64,000 nt of DNA from Undaria pinnatifida (lineage: Eukaryota; Sar; Phaeophyceae; Laminariales; Alariaceae): NCBI GenBank assembly GCA_012845835.1, contig JABAKD010000025.1:1515001-1579000 (forward strand), given 5' to 3'. This document shows, piece by piece, positions 53,081 through 64,000 of this stretch. How positions within the stretch are numbered: the stretch's first letter is position 1; each line of letters opens with the position of its first letter. A program made the position numbers and the translations under genes. The notes beneath the pieces were generated by a model. It was not told the DNA's origin and ran no database searches. It was given only the letters and a program-made list of their open reading frames with translations.

Positions 53081-54484
53081 GTAGTGCAAATTGGTGCAAG
53101 ATTTCTCCTGTGTTCACGGGTGACAACGGGTGACAACAACACCAACCGCCCTAAAAAGGGTGGTATAATACCAAGACCAGCTGTAGAAAAGTTTTGTACG
53201 CCCGCAGCCGAAGAACGGCTGTTTGCCACCAAGTACCGCATCAAACGGGCTGATCCCCACTTGCACTATTAAAAGCTGTAAAGCGTAGTATCTACGCGAA
53301 CTGTAGTAAACGCTCTGTAACGGGCAGTAGCTCTCCGAACATGTGCAGAGAAAAAATTAAATGCCAGCATAGATCCTAGCAGCATCGTGAAGGGCAGCAC
53401 ATATACCGGCAGCAGTAGGAAGACGGCCTAACGCCTGGGCAGCTGAAAAAACGTCGGTAGCCACATCGACCGCACTCACTACAATGGGACAGTTGCGTTG
53501 ACAGCAGCAGCGCAGTGTGTCCCATTATCGCAACTGTGCCCATACAGAAAGTGGCATTAGCCCCCGCGTAATCATGAATGGTGGAACATAGGGCATCGCA
53601 CACGCCGACAGCCTTGCCCAAAAGAAAGCCAGTACAGAGTCTCAGCGCTCACTAAATTCAAGTTCTTGTCAGGGGAGGGCCAAGACGAAAAATCTCTAGA
53701 ATCGAACTTGCAAGGAGCACTCGCACACCAGCGGAGGGTGTCAGAGCTGCAGCGCTGTAACTGTGGACGCCGGGGCAGCGAAGGGTCGAGCTATGTGGTG
53801 AATGTGCAGGAGCAAGTAGGCGGCTAGGGCGCTGTACAGTAACTTCTACAGCAAAGAATCCGGCGGTATATGGCATGTATTGACAGCAAGCCCATTATGC
53901 TGAACTATAGTTGGTAGCGATGCGAATATGATGGTGGTTGAAGCTACGTGACGCAGCTGCACGCTGTTGTCGCGAAAGGCCAGGGAGGGATCCGGGTTGC
54001 ATAAAATTAGTAGCTGTGCTATTTTTAGTAGAAAGGGAGCACAGTTTGTCCGACGCAAGACAGATCGGCTTATGTACTGAAACCCATATGATAACGCGTT
54101 TACTGGATAAAATCGCCAAACGAGAAAGCCCAAACATTCCGCGAGCTCGGCCTGTTCCCCTCCAAGGAGGACCACGAGGAAAAAGCCCCGACATGAGCTC
54201 CTAGACTGCGGTGCCCATAGTCCATGGAGGTCCCGCAAAAGTCGGTCTGGCTCCATCAGCAAAGGTGTATGCAGGCCGATGGGCTCTCTCAGCAAGCGAA
54301 GTCAACGTCGCTGGTCCCCCGAAGGGTTGATTCCAGTATGCTTGTCCGTGGCACGTCGTGCATATGCCTCGGCCCCGAAGCGATCTTGATAAAGTACAGG
54401 TCGACGGGCGATCTTGAGGCTTGTGCTGGCAGCTCGCGGAGATGTGCAGTTGATCATGCTGGCTGAGCGCGGAACGAACAAATC

Positions 54485-54680
54485 TGATGGGTGGGGCTTG
54501 GGCAGTTCCGCTGCGGAGTGGTCCATGTAACCAGCAGGCGGGGAACTGATGCGACCACAAGCCGAGACGAGGAGTGTGCTCCTGATGGATCGGGCTTGGG
54601 CAGTTCCGCTGCGGAGTTGTCCATGTGACACAGCTGGCGGGGAACTGATGCGACCAAAAGCCGAGACGAGGAGTGTGCTT
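54485..54680. repeat. 98-bp tandem duplication in the leader
   Basis: 'GGGCTTGGGCAGTTCCGCTG' and 'GGCGGGGAACTGATGCGACC' recur at 98-bp spacing, ending each time in 'GACGAGGAGTGTGCT'. Confidence 0.85.
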
Positions 54681-54944
54681 CAAAGAGCAGTGTCGTCCGA
54701 ACGTAGTCGGAAGATGTCGCCCATGTGGTACGTGCCCGGCAACCAACAGGAAGGGGCCCTGCCATCTCACTGCTGTTGTGGTCGCCGTTGGAGGAGGACG
54801 GGCGCTCCCTACATTGAGAAGCCACCCGTGAAGGAACCGGGGTTGTGGACTCGATGAAAAGCAAAAGCAAAATCGCTACGAAAAAACTATCGGAGAGATT
54901 GGATGAACGCTGCCACAATAGAAAGTCAAGCCAAAACGACTCAA

Positions 54945-55211
54945 TGTAGTAAGAATTTTGGGCGGGGACACGGAGTGTCCCATGCAGGTCTGCCAATTGA
55001 GCAGGTCCTCGGAGAGCACTCACTCTCTTCGCAGAGATGTAGCTATATTAAACTCCACCAGAGCCCCGGATGGCTTCTGAGATCCGGGGCACGTGCCTCC
55101 GATTCATTTTCTGACTATCCTAAATATAAAACGCCAACCTTATTATACGAAACCCATCCAAATTATCTCAATACCGATAATTTAAAGGCCTTCCGAGACC
55201 GTACCTTAACA
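54945..55211 (-). repeat. 5' LTR of the gypsy element
   Basis: Read on plus: TGTAGTAAGAATTTTGGG ... GACCGTACCTTAACA. It matches the 42438-42709 LTR throughout ('CAGAGCCCCGGATGGCTT', 'AATATAAAACGCCA', 'CGAAACCCATCCAAATT'). The expected TGGCG primer motif is not found inside it. Confidence 0.78.
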
Positions 55212-55659
55212 GTGTCACACATTCTGCTCATCTTGTTTTCTTTTGTTGTTTTCGTGAAAAGCGGTATCGAAGCCACTATTATTCCGCCCCTCTCGTTCCC
55301 TTCGTCACTACTCTATTACTAGGCATTCTGTTGCGTGACGTAACCAGCTCGTCTCTGCCATACGTGCCGATCTAACGCCCCCCCAGTACTACTTACTACA
55401 CTTCCACTCCAGAGTGACTGGAGCCTGTCCTGCGACCACGGACTCGATTATGCGAGTTAATGTGGGAAACGACAACAACAACAACAACAACAACAACGAC
55501 AAACAACAAATCATATCTACTCCCAAAGAACAAAGAAAGGCGAGTTTCTGCGGGGGTCTCCGGTGGCTCGAAACATTTTTTTTCCCATAGTTGTGGACGG
55601 TAGCGGTAGCGGTGGAAACAGGAGAGCTAGCTGTGGATCCCAATGTTCGTATATTATAA

Positions 55660-56262
55660 AAAATGAAAATATACTCCAGCTGTGAGATCGAAGATTTCGT
55701 CGAAACTCATCTTTGCAAGCTGTGTGTGATACTCCGATCGCGCGCATTACGAGTTGTGTGTCCTCATTAAGGATATAGGTCGGCGACTCCCCTTACAACT
55801 ACAGTGTAGCTATCAGGGTCAACAGGATGATTTTAGTCAGTCTGTGCGCGGAAACTATAAAACCCGTTTCTGAGGGGGATAAAATCTGACAGCTGTGAAG
55901 GGAAATATATCCTTTTATCAAGTGAATCTTGTAAGTCGAATAACCGGTGAGGGGGGTGGGGCGGAGTTTTGAAGGACGTGGGGGCCTGGTTTTGATCAAA
56001 AGCGAGCGGGTTTGGAGGGGGGGGGGGGGGGGGCGAAAGGGGGCAATTTGTGCGTGTAAGCTATAAATCCTTTCGAGGGGATAAATCTGACGGTTTTGGC
56101 ACCAGTATATTATTGGGGGCGGGGGGGGGGGGGGGGGGAAGGGGGGGGCAGCTCAACATGTGCCTGGAAACTATGCATTATTTTGAGGGGATAAATGTGA
56201 CGGTTTTGGAAATAATACATCAGTTTATCATGTATATCCTGGGGTAAGTCGTACAATCGTTC
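55660..56262 (-). repeat. Composite repeat CR1, copy 3 (minus, shorter)
   Basis: The minus strand carries modules 1-3, poly-C (G-runs on plus at about 56018-56034 and 56119-56150) and R1 with an ATG at 55710-55708 (MSFDEIFDLTAGVYF). The distal poly-C/'CTAGACCTAGC' part of the other copies is missing. A (CAA)n tract is at 55470-55500. Confidence 0.8.
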
Positions 56263-57787
56263 GTATATATATCACACATAGCAGTGCGCAATTTCGAAGA
56301 ACAACCGCTTGGTGTACTCGCGGTATATTGTTGATATGTACTATTAATACTACTTGCTATGCTAGTATTATTGTTTTCTTATATGCTTTTCTTCTGCATG
56401 TCGTATTCGTATCACATATAGCAGTGCGTGATTTCGAAGAACTACTGCTTGCTTGTTTTTGGTGGAGTTTTTTATTATCATTATATTCATTCCTGTGCAT
56501 TTCGTTATTCTCTACAGTCTGTACTGCTGCATGCAGTCTGCTGCTGTTCGGGTAGCTCCGACGTAAAGTCTGTGCAGATCATTTTTTCCCACATTTTCCC
56601 CAGCACCAAGGTACGGTCTTCTCCTGGTAGTGATAAAAATCGATCAGAATTTGAAAAACGCGTTTACAAAAAGAAGGCGCTCCCGCTCTTACGCAGAAGG
56701 TATTATTTGCTTCCGTGTTCTTAGGGAGTGTTGTTTGCTCTGTTTGCTTCGCGAAAATGAAAATTATATCGTTAGTAGAATGGTTGGAGTGGAAGGTGAA
56801 TGTTCCGGACGACCACCCCCTACTCTGACAGCAGACTACCTTAAAAGTCCAGAAACCAACCCCCCCCCCCCATCCCCCCAATTCCATCTCTAGCTGTTAA
56901 CCCCTGACTCCCTCTCCCTGCAGACTCCTACATCCTCCCTTCCCTTCACCTCTGTCGCCCCCCCCCCACTCCTCCCGCTTAAATCTTTCAGATTTAGCAT
57001 ATGTGGCACTTTGGAAACCGATAACTCGTTTTCTACGCGCATGTATGGGGCGTTTTGCAAGCGGAAGACAGTCCGCTGGCCCATTTGATGGGACCTGGGG
57101 GGGGCGACCTGGGGTCCCTAATTGACTGACGGGCCTGCAGTTTATGGGACCTGGGCCTGATCCCTTAACGTGGTACAAAACGGAGTGCAGGAATTGCCCG
57201 TCTCTTGTATAATCTGTTTTCCCTTGTGGCCCCTTAAAAGGAGCTACCCCCTCTATACCGACATCAACGCTAGGTATGTTTTAACTACGCTGCGTCGTTG
57301 GACGTGTCATATTATGTGCTGTGATTTATTGTCGACCTCTTTAAAGTTTTGTAGTTGTTGGAGTTGCCGGTGTATGATGTGAGTATCGGCCGACATCATG
57401 TATTACCCGCCATTTTACCACGGTGAAACAGGACTAATGTCAAGGGTTAAGAGCCCGTGTTCTATGTACTACCGTAAGGTTTGTCGCCAGCTGCCGGTAC
57501 AGCGGGACACTCACTGCGTACGGCTGCGCTCAGCCGAGACAAGGTAATCTCATTGGCGATTTTTCCATGTTCGCTGTAGTACTGCACCGGAAAGTGGCGA
57601 ATAAGACCAACAGTATACTGTTTAACGGCTAGTATTAACGTTGTGTATGTCATATATAGTGATACTGTCGGCCATTTGATTAGCAGTAGACGCTTGAGAA
57701 TACCTTCATGTTCCTAACCTGTTCCTGTTCAACCCAATTCTGATCCATCCCGGCTCGGTCTTTGTTTTTGGTCTATGCGTGCAGGGC
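56263..57787. other. Unannotated stretch upstream of the beta-helix gene
   Basis: A duplicated 'ATAGCAGTGCG.*ATTTCGAAGAAC' motif occurs near 56278 and 56418. There are C-runs near 56860 and 56960. No supported gene. The promoter of the 57788 gene should lie in the last few hundred bases, but I see no clear TATA element there. Confidence 0.4.
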
Positions 57788-58846
57788 ATGAAAAGTCTCC
57801 GCGGCACGGTTCGAGCGTGTCCGTTCGGTCGAGTATGGACCACGCTGTCTGTGATACTCCTGAGCTCGGCTGGTAATCCGCACAACCTGGCATGGGCGCA
57901 AACTTGCGTCGGTACGCAAACCACGCCAATTCAGGTGGACAGTACAACTACGCTAGGCACGCTTCGAGCGGCTGTAAATTGCAGCGACGGCGGTACCGTG
58001 GAGGTCACCTGGTCCGGCGCTGTCACGCTAGACAGTCCAATTTCAATTGCGGACGGTACAGTCCTTTCCGTCACGGGAGAGGATGATCTGGCCGAGGTGC
58101 TTGCCGACACTTCCGTGATCAACGGGACCCGTCTGTTCGAAGTTTCTCCGGGCGCCGGTCTGACCTTGTCACAGCTCAAAGTGTCGGGAGGTACTGCGGC
58201 CGAAGGGGGCGCAATATTTTCGTCTTCAGGCTTTGTGACACTGGATAGTTGTGTATTGGAAGGCAACGTCGCCAATGAGGGGAACGGGGGTGCGTTGATA
58301 GCGAGGGGCGGAAATGTTACCATCGCCGGTGCAGAGTTCCTGGGCAATAGCGCGACTAGTTACGGAGGCGCCGTACATATCACCGATGGCTGGTTGGAAG
58401 TTCAAGTAGGATCCAGGTTCGAAGAAAACGAGGCGTCAATAGGCGGGGCACTGTTCTGTGGCTCGAGCACTATAAGAGCATCGGCGCCCTCGGAGATCTT
58501 GTGCTCCATCACCGAAGCCGAATTTTCGTCAAACAGGGCTACGTTTGCGAACGCAGATGATGATGGTGATGATGATGATGATGATACTTCAGGTCTCGAA
58601 GGAGGCGGAGCCGTCACGTTCCTGTACACCGAGGCCACTGTGACGGATTCTGTCTTCAGCGGGAACTACGCGCGCATTTCGGGCGGAGCTTTGTTCGGAG
58701 GCACGTCCACGGACGTCTCGGTCGATGGCTGCACGTTTCTCAACAACACCGTGAGGGAGGACGGCGGGGCGATAGCTGCTTCTTCCATGACGTTGGGGGG
58801 GGGCACACAGCTGACAAACAACTCTGCCTCTAACAAGGCCGGTGCG
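57788..58846 (+). CDS. Secreted Pmp-like beta-helix protein, exon 1
   Basis: 353 residues from an in-frame ATG, ending at a consensus donor (GCG/GTGAGT) in phase 0. Residues 1-38 form a signal peptide: basic start, hydrophobic 'WTTLSVILLSSAG', likely cut after AWA. From ~130 the chain is built of GGAI/GGAL ... F/VxxN repeats, a right-handed parallel beta-helix like polymorphic membrane proteins: GGA at 140, 168, 194, 219, 273, 299 and 327, with N-x-A partners at ~160, 187, 214, 249, 293 and 320. An Asp run (residues 257-266) interrupts one loop. Likely an extracellular or wall-associated surface protein. Two further exons fit downstream. Confidence 0.75.
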
Positions 58847-59214
58847 GTGAGTTCGGCAATAAAAAGACAGCATGTGTAACACGTCACGAGAATGTTGGTT
58901 TATACTATCCTCCAGTGACCAGATGTGACTGGCGCGAATGTGATGCTCGGGAGCGAGCGCCTTCGACGATGCTTGTCATTGGTTCGACCACCCTTCGGAA
59001 CAATGGCGACGACGTGAGTACGGCACAAAAAGGTCGCTAAAAACGTGACGAATGACGCGCGAGTCTTTCTTATGAGGAAACGGTATTGCCGAGGGCAGTG
59101 GTCTTGGCCTTGTATTTATATGGCGCGCCGAATGTCATTGTCACGTAGCAGTCACGGATGCACATTGACGTTTAGGCGGAGGTCCGCGACAATGACCACG
59201 TAACTTCCCTGGAC

Positions 59215-59590
59215 TTCCGTGGGTATTGCCGCGGGTTACCGTGGAGATTCGCGGGTTACCGTGGAGATTCGCGGGTTTCCACGGCAAGTGCCACGGCTCA
59301 TGGCACTTCCACGGCAAATGTCACTATTGTGACCACGGCACATGCCGCGGTTCTGTCCATAGCAAACTCCGTCGTACCAACCATGGCAACCTACGGAAGT
59401 CCGCGGTAACTTCCACGGCAGGTTCCGTGTAAACAGCCGTGGCAATTTCCACGGCCATCCGCGACAATTGCCACGGCAACGCAACAATCGCCACGGAAAT
59501 CCACGGAAGTCCGCGGCAATTGCCACGGCGGTTTTCGCGGATGTTCAACCGCAGCCATTTCCACGGTCATCCGCGGCCGTCCGCGGCCAT
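59215..59590. repeat. CCACGG-rich minisatellite
   Basis: Degenerate units with CCACGG every ~12-18 bp ('TTCCACGGCAA', 'GCCACGGC', 'TCCGCGGC'). Opposite polarity to the 59780-60180 block. Confidence 0.7.
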
Positions 59591-59708
59591 TGCCATGACA
59601 GTTCTACGATAGTGATGCACATTGTTTGACATTTTGAACCATTTTACCCCAGTTATTTCATTAGGGGGCACTCCGACCGATACCATACTATACTCTACTA
59701 TTTCGTAT

Positions 59709-59726
59709 GGGTTAGGGTTAGGGTTA
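59709..59726 (+). repeat. Telomere-like (TTAGGG) run
   Basis: 'GGGTTAGGGTTAGGGTTAG' between the two minisatellite blocks. Too short to be a chromosome end. Confidence 0.55.
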
Positions 59727-59779
59727 GCGTCAGGGTATGTTACATGGTTTTGAAAACACATACCAGGTATCACGTAAGA

Positions 59780-60180
59780 CACTCGATGTCCGCGGGGTTT
59801 CCGTGGACCTATTCGTGGATGTCCCCGTTTCCATGGACGTGTCCGTGGGTGTGTCTGTGGGCATGGCCGTGGGTGCTTCCGTGAACGTTCCCGTGGGTGA
59901 CCGCGGCGTTGCCGTCGGTGCTGCCGTGGAGATTGCCGTGGAGATTGCGGTGGACCTTGCCGTAGAAGTTGCCGTGGAAATAGCCATGGCTAGTGCCATG
60001 GGCTTCCACGGCATTCCGCTACTTGCCGCGGCATTCCGTGGAAGCCCGTGGAATGTCCGTGGAAGCCCGTGGAAGGTCCATGATAACCCGTGGAGTGTTC
60101 GCGGCTGTCCGTGGAACGCCGTAGACATAGCCATGGAATGCCGTGGAGGTCCGTGGACACTGCCGCGGTGCTCCGCCAAA
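59780..60180 (+). repeat. 12-bp minisatellite of GCCGTGGAGATT type
   Basis: From ~59800 to ~60000 units of 12 bp repeat, for example GTCCGTGGGTGT, GGCCGTGGGTGC, GCCGTGGAGATT (twice), GCCGTGGAAATA. An open frame (59737-60279) reads it as 4-residue repeats such as VxVD/VAVE, but it lies in the putative intron and has no independent support. Confidence 0.75.
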
Positions 60181-60675
60181 AGACAAATAATGTACATCTC
60201 TCGTAGCAGCCGAAATATCGAGAGTGGATGCGGCAAACTCAGAAGTATGGCACAAGCGCTAAATATATTTTGTCTCTGAGGACGTAGTCCGTCGGTGTGC
60301 TTTGAAAAGGCCCCGAGTTAGCCATCCTGGTGTCCGCCAAGTGAATTTGCGACACGTTAACGATGATGTTGTTTTTGCGACGTACCAGGGTACAACCCGC
60401 TGTAAAGGGCGACGTTGTTTTTTATATACAATACTCTGCATATCCGCAGTCGCCGGGGAATGTGGTCCGGGGTTGTGACTGTCGGCAGCGTCATCACAGC
60501 CAACGACGGTGCTAGAGGCATATATTTTACAGTGATGTACGAAAGGAGATCGAGGAGACGACAGATAATAGCCCTAACCCTACCCCATTTTGAGGGACCA
60601 GAAACATGACGAGAACTATTTTGCCAATCGACTACTCGTAGAAACACACCGTGTAGCAGTACAAGCATCGCCTTG

Positions 60676-60860
60676 TCGTATGATTCGTCGTATGACTCGT
60701 CTTATGATTCGTCGTGTGATTCATCGTATGATTCGTCGTATGATTGTTGGTATGAGTGTTTGGATGGTATGATACAGATCCTACAAGAGTGGTTCCGACG
60801 CACACCTTACCGTTGCCGTTGCCGTTGCCGTTGCCGTTACCGTTACCGTTACCACTACCT
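60676..60860 (+). repeat. Two adjacent minisatellites
   Basis: CGTATGATTCGT-type 12-mers (60676-60750), then CCGTTG/CCGTTA hexamers (60810-60860). 60861-61296 has no other feature. Confidence 0.75.
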
Positions 60861-61296
60861 CTTCCACGGCAGGTCGGGATCTTCCGTGCGACCCAAGCGT
60901 TAAGCGTAAAGTCTAATGGATGTATCTTGCTTGCCCCAAAACGCCCCTAAACGGGTAGTAGCACGCTTGACGGGGAGGTATTGCTGTAGAGGCATCAACC
61001 GATGACTTTATGCCGTGATACACAGCAAATATCATTTCCATGGCGGCGGAGGATCGAGCTATACACTGCCGTGTCTCTAAAGCTAGTCGGCATTGTTTTT
61101 ATTTCGGCGGACCGTGTTGGATACATATATGCAGCGGCTTGATCAATCGAATAGGATATTTGTTGTTTTCTCCCGTGCAGCACGTTGGTGCTCGGTTAAT
61201 ACACCCCGCCGCATTATTTTGATGCCGTAATGTCAACCGAGTACTTCACCGTTAGCCGAACTACTCCCCGTTAACGAAATAAGCACTGCTGCGCAG

Positions 61297-61459
61297 GTGT
61301 TCGGATGGGACGATAGTGGCACCATTGTATTCAACGATGTATTCTGCACGAACAACTCGGCGGTTGAGAATGGCGGTTGCATCCACAGTCGAGGCAACCT
61401 TGTCGTCAACGATCGAGCGGCCATGCTACAAAATTCGGCGGAACATGGAGGCTGCATAT
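61297..61459 (+). CDS. Beta-helix protein, exon 2 (predicted)
   Basis: 163 nt after GCGCAG, read in phase 0 to continue exon 1: VFGWDDSGTIVFNDVFC, 'TNNSAVENGGCIHSRGN', 'NSAEHGGCI'. It keeps the NxSA/GGxI periodicity, so joining it to exon 1 ('KAGA') restores a complete repeat. It ends at a TGTGAGC-type donor in phase 1. Confidence 0.65.
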
Positions 61460-61697
61460 GTGAGCGCAAGGAATGTAGGAATGTACTGTTCTGTTCCAAA
61501 ATAGGGGGGCGGCTGATACACGCTGCTACCGCCAGTAAAGGTTTCGCGGATCGTTTCGGGTGATGAGCTTTGCCCGGAAGAGTATGTGGCCATAGAATCA
61601 ACGCCCCAGCAGACAATTTAGAAGATTCGAGCCAAACTTAATACCCACTCGCCAATGCTCAATTTTAAGTGCACACTCCCGCGGGTCTTGTGTCGTC

Positions 61698-61722
61698 CAT
61701 ATATATATATATATATATATAT
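61698..61722. repeat. (TA)n microsatellite
   Basis: Uninterrupted TA dinucleotides inside putative intron 2. Confidence 0.85.
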
Positions 61723-61984
61723 GGCGTTGAGCAGCAGTCGTAGCGTCCACTAGATGTAGGGTTTTGTCAGAACAGCGAAGCACGATGCAAGATCGAGAAC
61801 TTCAACTAGGTCGGGTGGTGCGTTGAATGCTGAGTGTTAAATGTTTGTGGATGGCGTCTTTAACCCCCAGACTACCTCGGTATGGCTAGAGAGAGTGTTG
61901 GGTGAGCATAATGGTTGGTCGTTTCCATGTGCTTTACGCTACACTGAAACCGACGCGTTTCGTTTCGTAACGCATCACGGCCAG

Positions 61985-62139
61985 ACGCGGATGGAGGCAG
62001 CGACGTCATCGTCAACGGCGGAGAGTTCACGTGCCGATTCAGCATCAGAGGCGGCTTCCTTTTCGCCGGAGATAATTCCACTGTGAAGATTACTGGGGGT
62101 CTATTCGCAGACAACGTTTCGACTCGGAGAGGTGGTGCG
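61985..62139 (+). CDS. Beta-helix protein, exon 3 (predicted)
   Basis: 155 nt after a GGCCAG acceptor. The first two bases complete the phase-1 codon of exon 2. It then reads 'ADGGSDVIVNGGEF', 'FSIRGGFLFAGDNSTVKI', 'ADNVSTRRGGA', again beta-helix repeats, and stops at GCG/GTAAGT in phase 0, the same GGA/intron position as exon 1. Further exons should follow. A segment at about 62491-62550 ('VYFNADGKIVFPDQP') is a candidate, but its phase does not fit cleanly. Confidence 0.65.
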
Positions 62140-62344
62140 GTAAGTGGCCCGGCGGCCTCACGACTTCAGCCAGAATTTCACTGCGACAACGTAGCGGTGA
62201 CACAATCTACGTTTTAATATGATCATCTACTTACTAAGTACCTGGTATACATCTAGAACTCGTTGCCCTCCTCTCCCGAGCGGTGTGTTTCTCTTGGCTC
62301 GTCTTCCAACTGGAGGGGTGCATTGGATGATCTGATGTCCCAAG

Positions 62345-62445
62345 CCATGTCAAACCATATCAAAACCATATCAAAACCATATCAAAACCATATCAAACCA
62401 TATCAAAGCCATATTAAACCATATCAAACGATAATAAACGATACA
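62345..62445 (+). repeat. CCATATCAAAA minisatellite
   Basis: About eight units of 11-13 bp ('CATATCAAAAC'). Confidence 0.85.
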
Positions 62446-62559
62446 CTCACTCACTGTAGCTTCGGTCCCTTCGGCGGCCGCCCGCAGCATTTTTCTTGCC
62501 TCTCAGTCTACTTTAATGCTGACGGGAAAATAGTGTTTCCCGACCAACCCGTTGCTTTT

Positions 62560-64000
62560 TTTGCTATTTCCCTTTATTACCTTATTTATCTGTATTCGAG
62601 CCTGCTTCATCTGCGCCCACCGCGAAATGAATGCACAAATCAAGTTCCGATAGCCACAGTATCTACGTACCACAAGGACAGCAGAAGAGCCGGCAACCCA
62701 CTCTGCACAGAGCAGCAGAGTACATACTGCAGCAGTACGTTTCTGTCCGGTAGACAGCAGCGTGCGACAACGCAAGCCGGCAAAAAAGTACAACAAGTGT
62801 TTGGCCGAGAGCCACCATGTATAGTCTAGTCTATGCACTTACATACGAGTAATTATGGTGCCTTTTTTGTCCCCTTTGCTGTTGCTGTTGTTTTAAATAT
62901 AATATACTACGTAAATATATCGCCACCAACAACTAACTAACGTGGTTTTTACCGCTGACACTCATCTGTGACGGGCCGCCGTCTACAGCAGTAGTAGGCT
63001 TAATACACTTTTTTCAGTATGGAATCTCTTTTAAAGTGTTACTGAAGTGACCTATAGCAGCGGCCTCTTTGCTGCCACTTGCGCCATATCTTCCACGCTG
63101 TTGTGCTGTGCTGTGCTGTGCTGTACTATGGAAGTGTTGTGTTTCACTCATAAGCTATTTTTTCCCTTCCATCGACATCCAGCACACCCAGTGTCCGTGC
63201 CGATTCGTCATTCTGGAGAGACGGAAACTGAAGCTCTGTTGCCGTCAAAAAAAAATTTGAGACAGGCATATGCATCGGGACTACTCAAAGCAAGATATCA
63301 GGCGCATACGGTATACTCACGCATGTAGCGTCCGGGTTGTTTTCCCGGTGCATGGCGGCGAAACTCTTGGCGTTGTCAAAGTCGCCAGTGTGCACAGCCA
63401 ATCGTGTGGACCTCTGTCCTATTCACATAAGTTTTTGCGGATTCCCTTTCTGGTCGAGCGTAGCGGGCGGCGCATGCTGCTCGCGGGGCGAAGCGCGTTG
63501 TACTTCAATGCCAAGGGGTACGGCAATCGAATGCGGATACCCCAAAATTGTGACTTCACAGAATGCAATATTCTCAGGCTTTACTCTACGGGGTATGGTG
63601 TCGAGCTTGCCCCGGCATGATTCACGGTTCCCGCTCAGCTATGCACCTGTATGTATGCATGCAAGCCCATGTGCAGTATCACAGTATCACAGTATCACAG
63701 TATGACAGTATCACAAACGTGTTTCGGAGTGTGACGGCGCGTTTCGTTAAATATGAGGAGTCTGAGCTTCTCGCGGTTTTGACGTTTGAGTTCTGACTAT
63801 TGATATGAAGATGAGATGTGAAAGAGACATCCTACGGTAGGGTAGGGGTGCAGCAGAAAGAAACCCTTCAGGTCCTGACATGAGGAGCTCAAATATCCCA
63901 CCCACAAAAATGACTTCGAAGGCATTCGTTCGCGCAACCCGACCAAGCTGTTACGCATTTTGCATAGTCCAAGCAAGTAGTACATCTAGTCTACTCGTGA
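62560..64000. other. Unannotated right end
   Basis: Contains a TGCTG pentamer run (63100-63123) and a CACAGTAT(C) ~10-bp repeat (63676-63712). Frame 63270-63620 ('LYFNAKGYGNRMRIP', 'NCDFTECNILRLYSTGYG') resembles the 62491 segment and could be a later beta-helix exon; not certain enough to call as CDS. Confidence 0.35.

Larger units (their letters stand above)
42438..55211 (-). mobile_element. ~12.8-kb Ty3/gypsy chromodomain retrotransposon, degenerate
   Basis: LTRs at 42438-42709 (3') and 54945-55211 (5') read in the same direction. Minus-strand order: leader with tandem repeats, gag (51902-50466), degraded zinc-knuckle region (~49.8-49.2 kb), NADAR-like domain (48359-47690), protease remnant (~47.4-46.6 kb), RT-RNase H (46448-~45.1 kb), and a chromodomain tail (~44.4-43.9 kb). 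The integrase catalytic core is not visible in the ~0.6 kb between RNase H and chromodomain. The 5-bp flanks (AACCG and GTGTC) do not match, so rearrangement or LTRs from two insertions remain possible; leader homology with 30.0-30.2 kb supports one element. Confidence 0.75.
58847..61296 (+). other. Putative intron 1 of the beta-helix gene (2.45 kb)
   Basis: GTGAGT at the 5' end, GCGCAG at the 3' end. It is filled with minisatellites (59150-60180, 60676-60750, 60812-60860) and a telomere-like run. Frames inside follow the repeats. Confidence 0.55.

Noticed and set aside
57788-58846. Bacterial contamination because of Pmp-like repeats
   Set aside because: The frame ends at a consensus splice donor, and phase-matching repeat exons follow after eukaryote-style repeat-filled introns.
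59236-60279. Protein with VAVE/VSVD repeats and its antisense counterparts
   Set aside because: All six frames are open because of the 12-bp repeat; it lies in a putative intron. Kept only as a minisatellite.

Overview
This is a nuclear, mobile-element-dominated eukaryotic window. There are no bacterial operons and no dense coding. The base composition is mixed and CAG/CTG and other simple repeats are frequent. Several classes of retrotransposon are present, and one spliced, secreted beta-helix gene lies near the right end. Spliced, signal-peptide-bearing Pmp-like beta-helix genes together with chromodomain Ty3/gypsy and tyrosine-recombinase retroelements fit a stramenopile, most likely a brown alga. 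That assignment is an inference from style, not from a marker gene. I recognise no rRNA gene and no intact tRNA gene.

Layout. 0-2.9 kb: short tandem repeats, including a four-unit palindrome-bordered satellite. 2.9-8.8 kb: a complete but dead tyrosine-recombinase retrotransposon on the minus strand (gag, RT, RNase H, recombinase) with split direct repeats A1 ... B1A2 ... B2. Its empty site survives as a paralogue at 26.8-27.2 kb. 9-15.1 kb: a long-TIR DNA element and copies of repeats R1, R2, R3 and CR1. 15.2-20.1 kb: inverted modules (A, B) interrupted by a 1.7-kb hAT-like element with a perfect 8-bp target duplication. 22.2-25.8 kb: a 3.3-kb LTR element inserted in a tRNA-derived SINE. 28.3-30.4 kb and 36.2-38.3 kb: deletion derivatives of a chromodomain gypsy family. 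33-35.5 kb: short TRIM-like elements. 40.2-40.9 kb: a Tc1/mariner-type element. 42.4-55.2 kb: a ~12.8-kb minus-strand Ty3/gypsy element carrying gag, a broken NADAR-type domain, a protease remnant, RT-RNase H and a chromodomain tail, but no visible integrase core. 57.8-62.1+ kb: the beta-helix gene with three phase-compatible exons; its large first intron holds CCGTGG minisatellites.

In functional terms, almost everything here is copy-number machinery in decay: autonomous elements, their internally deleted passengers, SINEs and MITEs nested in one another. The best candidate for a live host gene is the beta-helix protein. The most unusual finds are the NADAR-like domain inside the gypsy element, the split-direct-repeat retroelement with its paralogous empty site, and two interspersed repeat families (R1, R2) that keep presenting the same short start-codon peptide.
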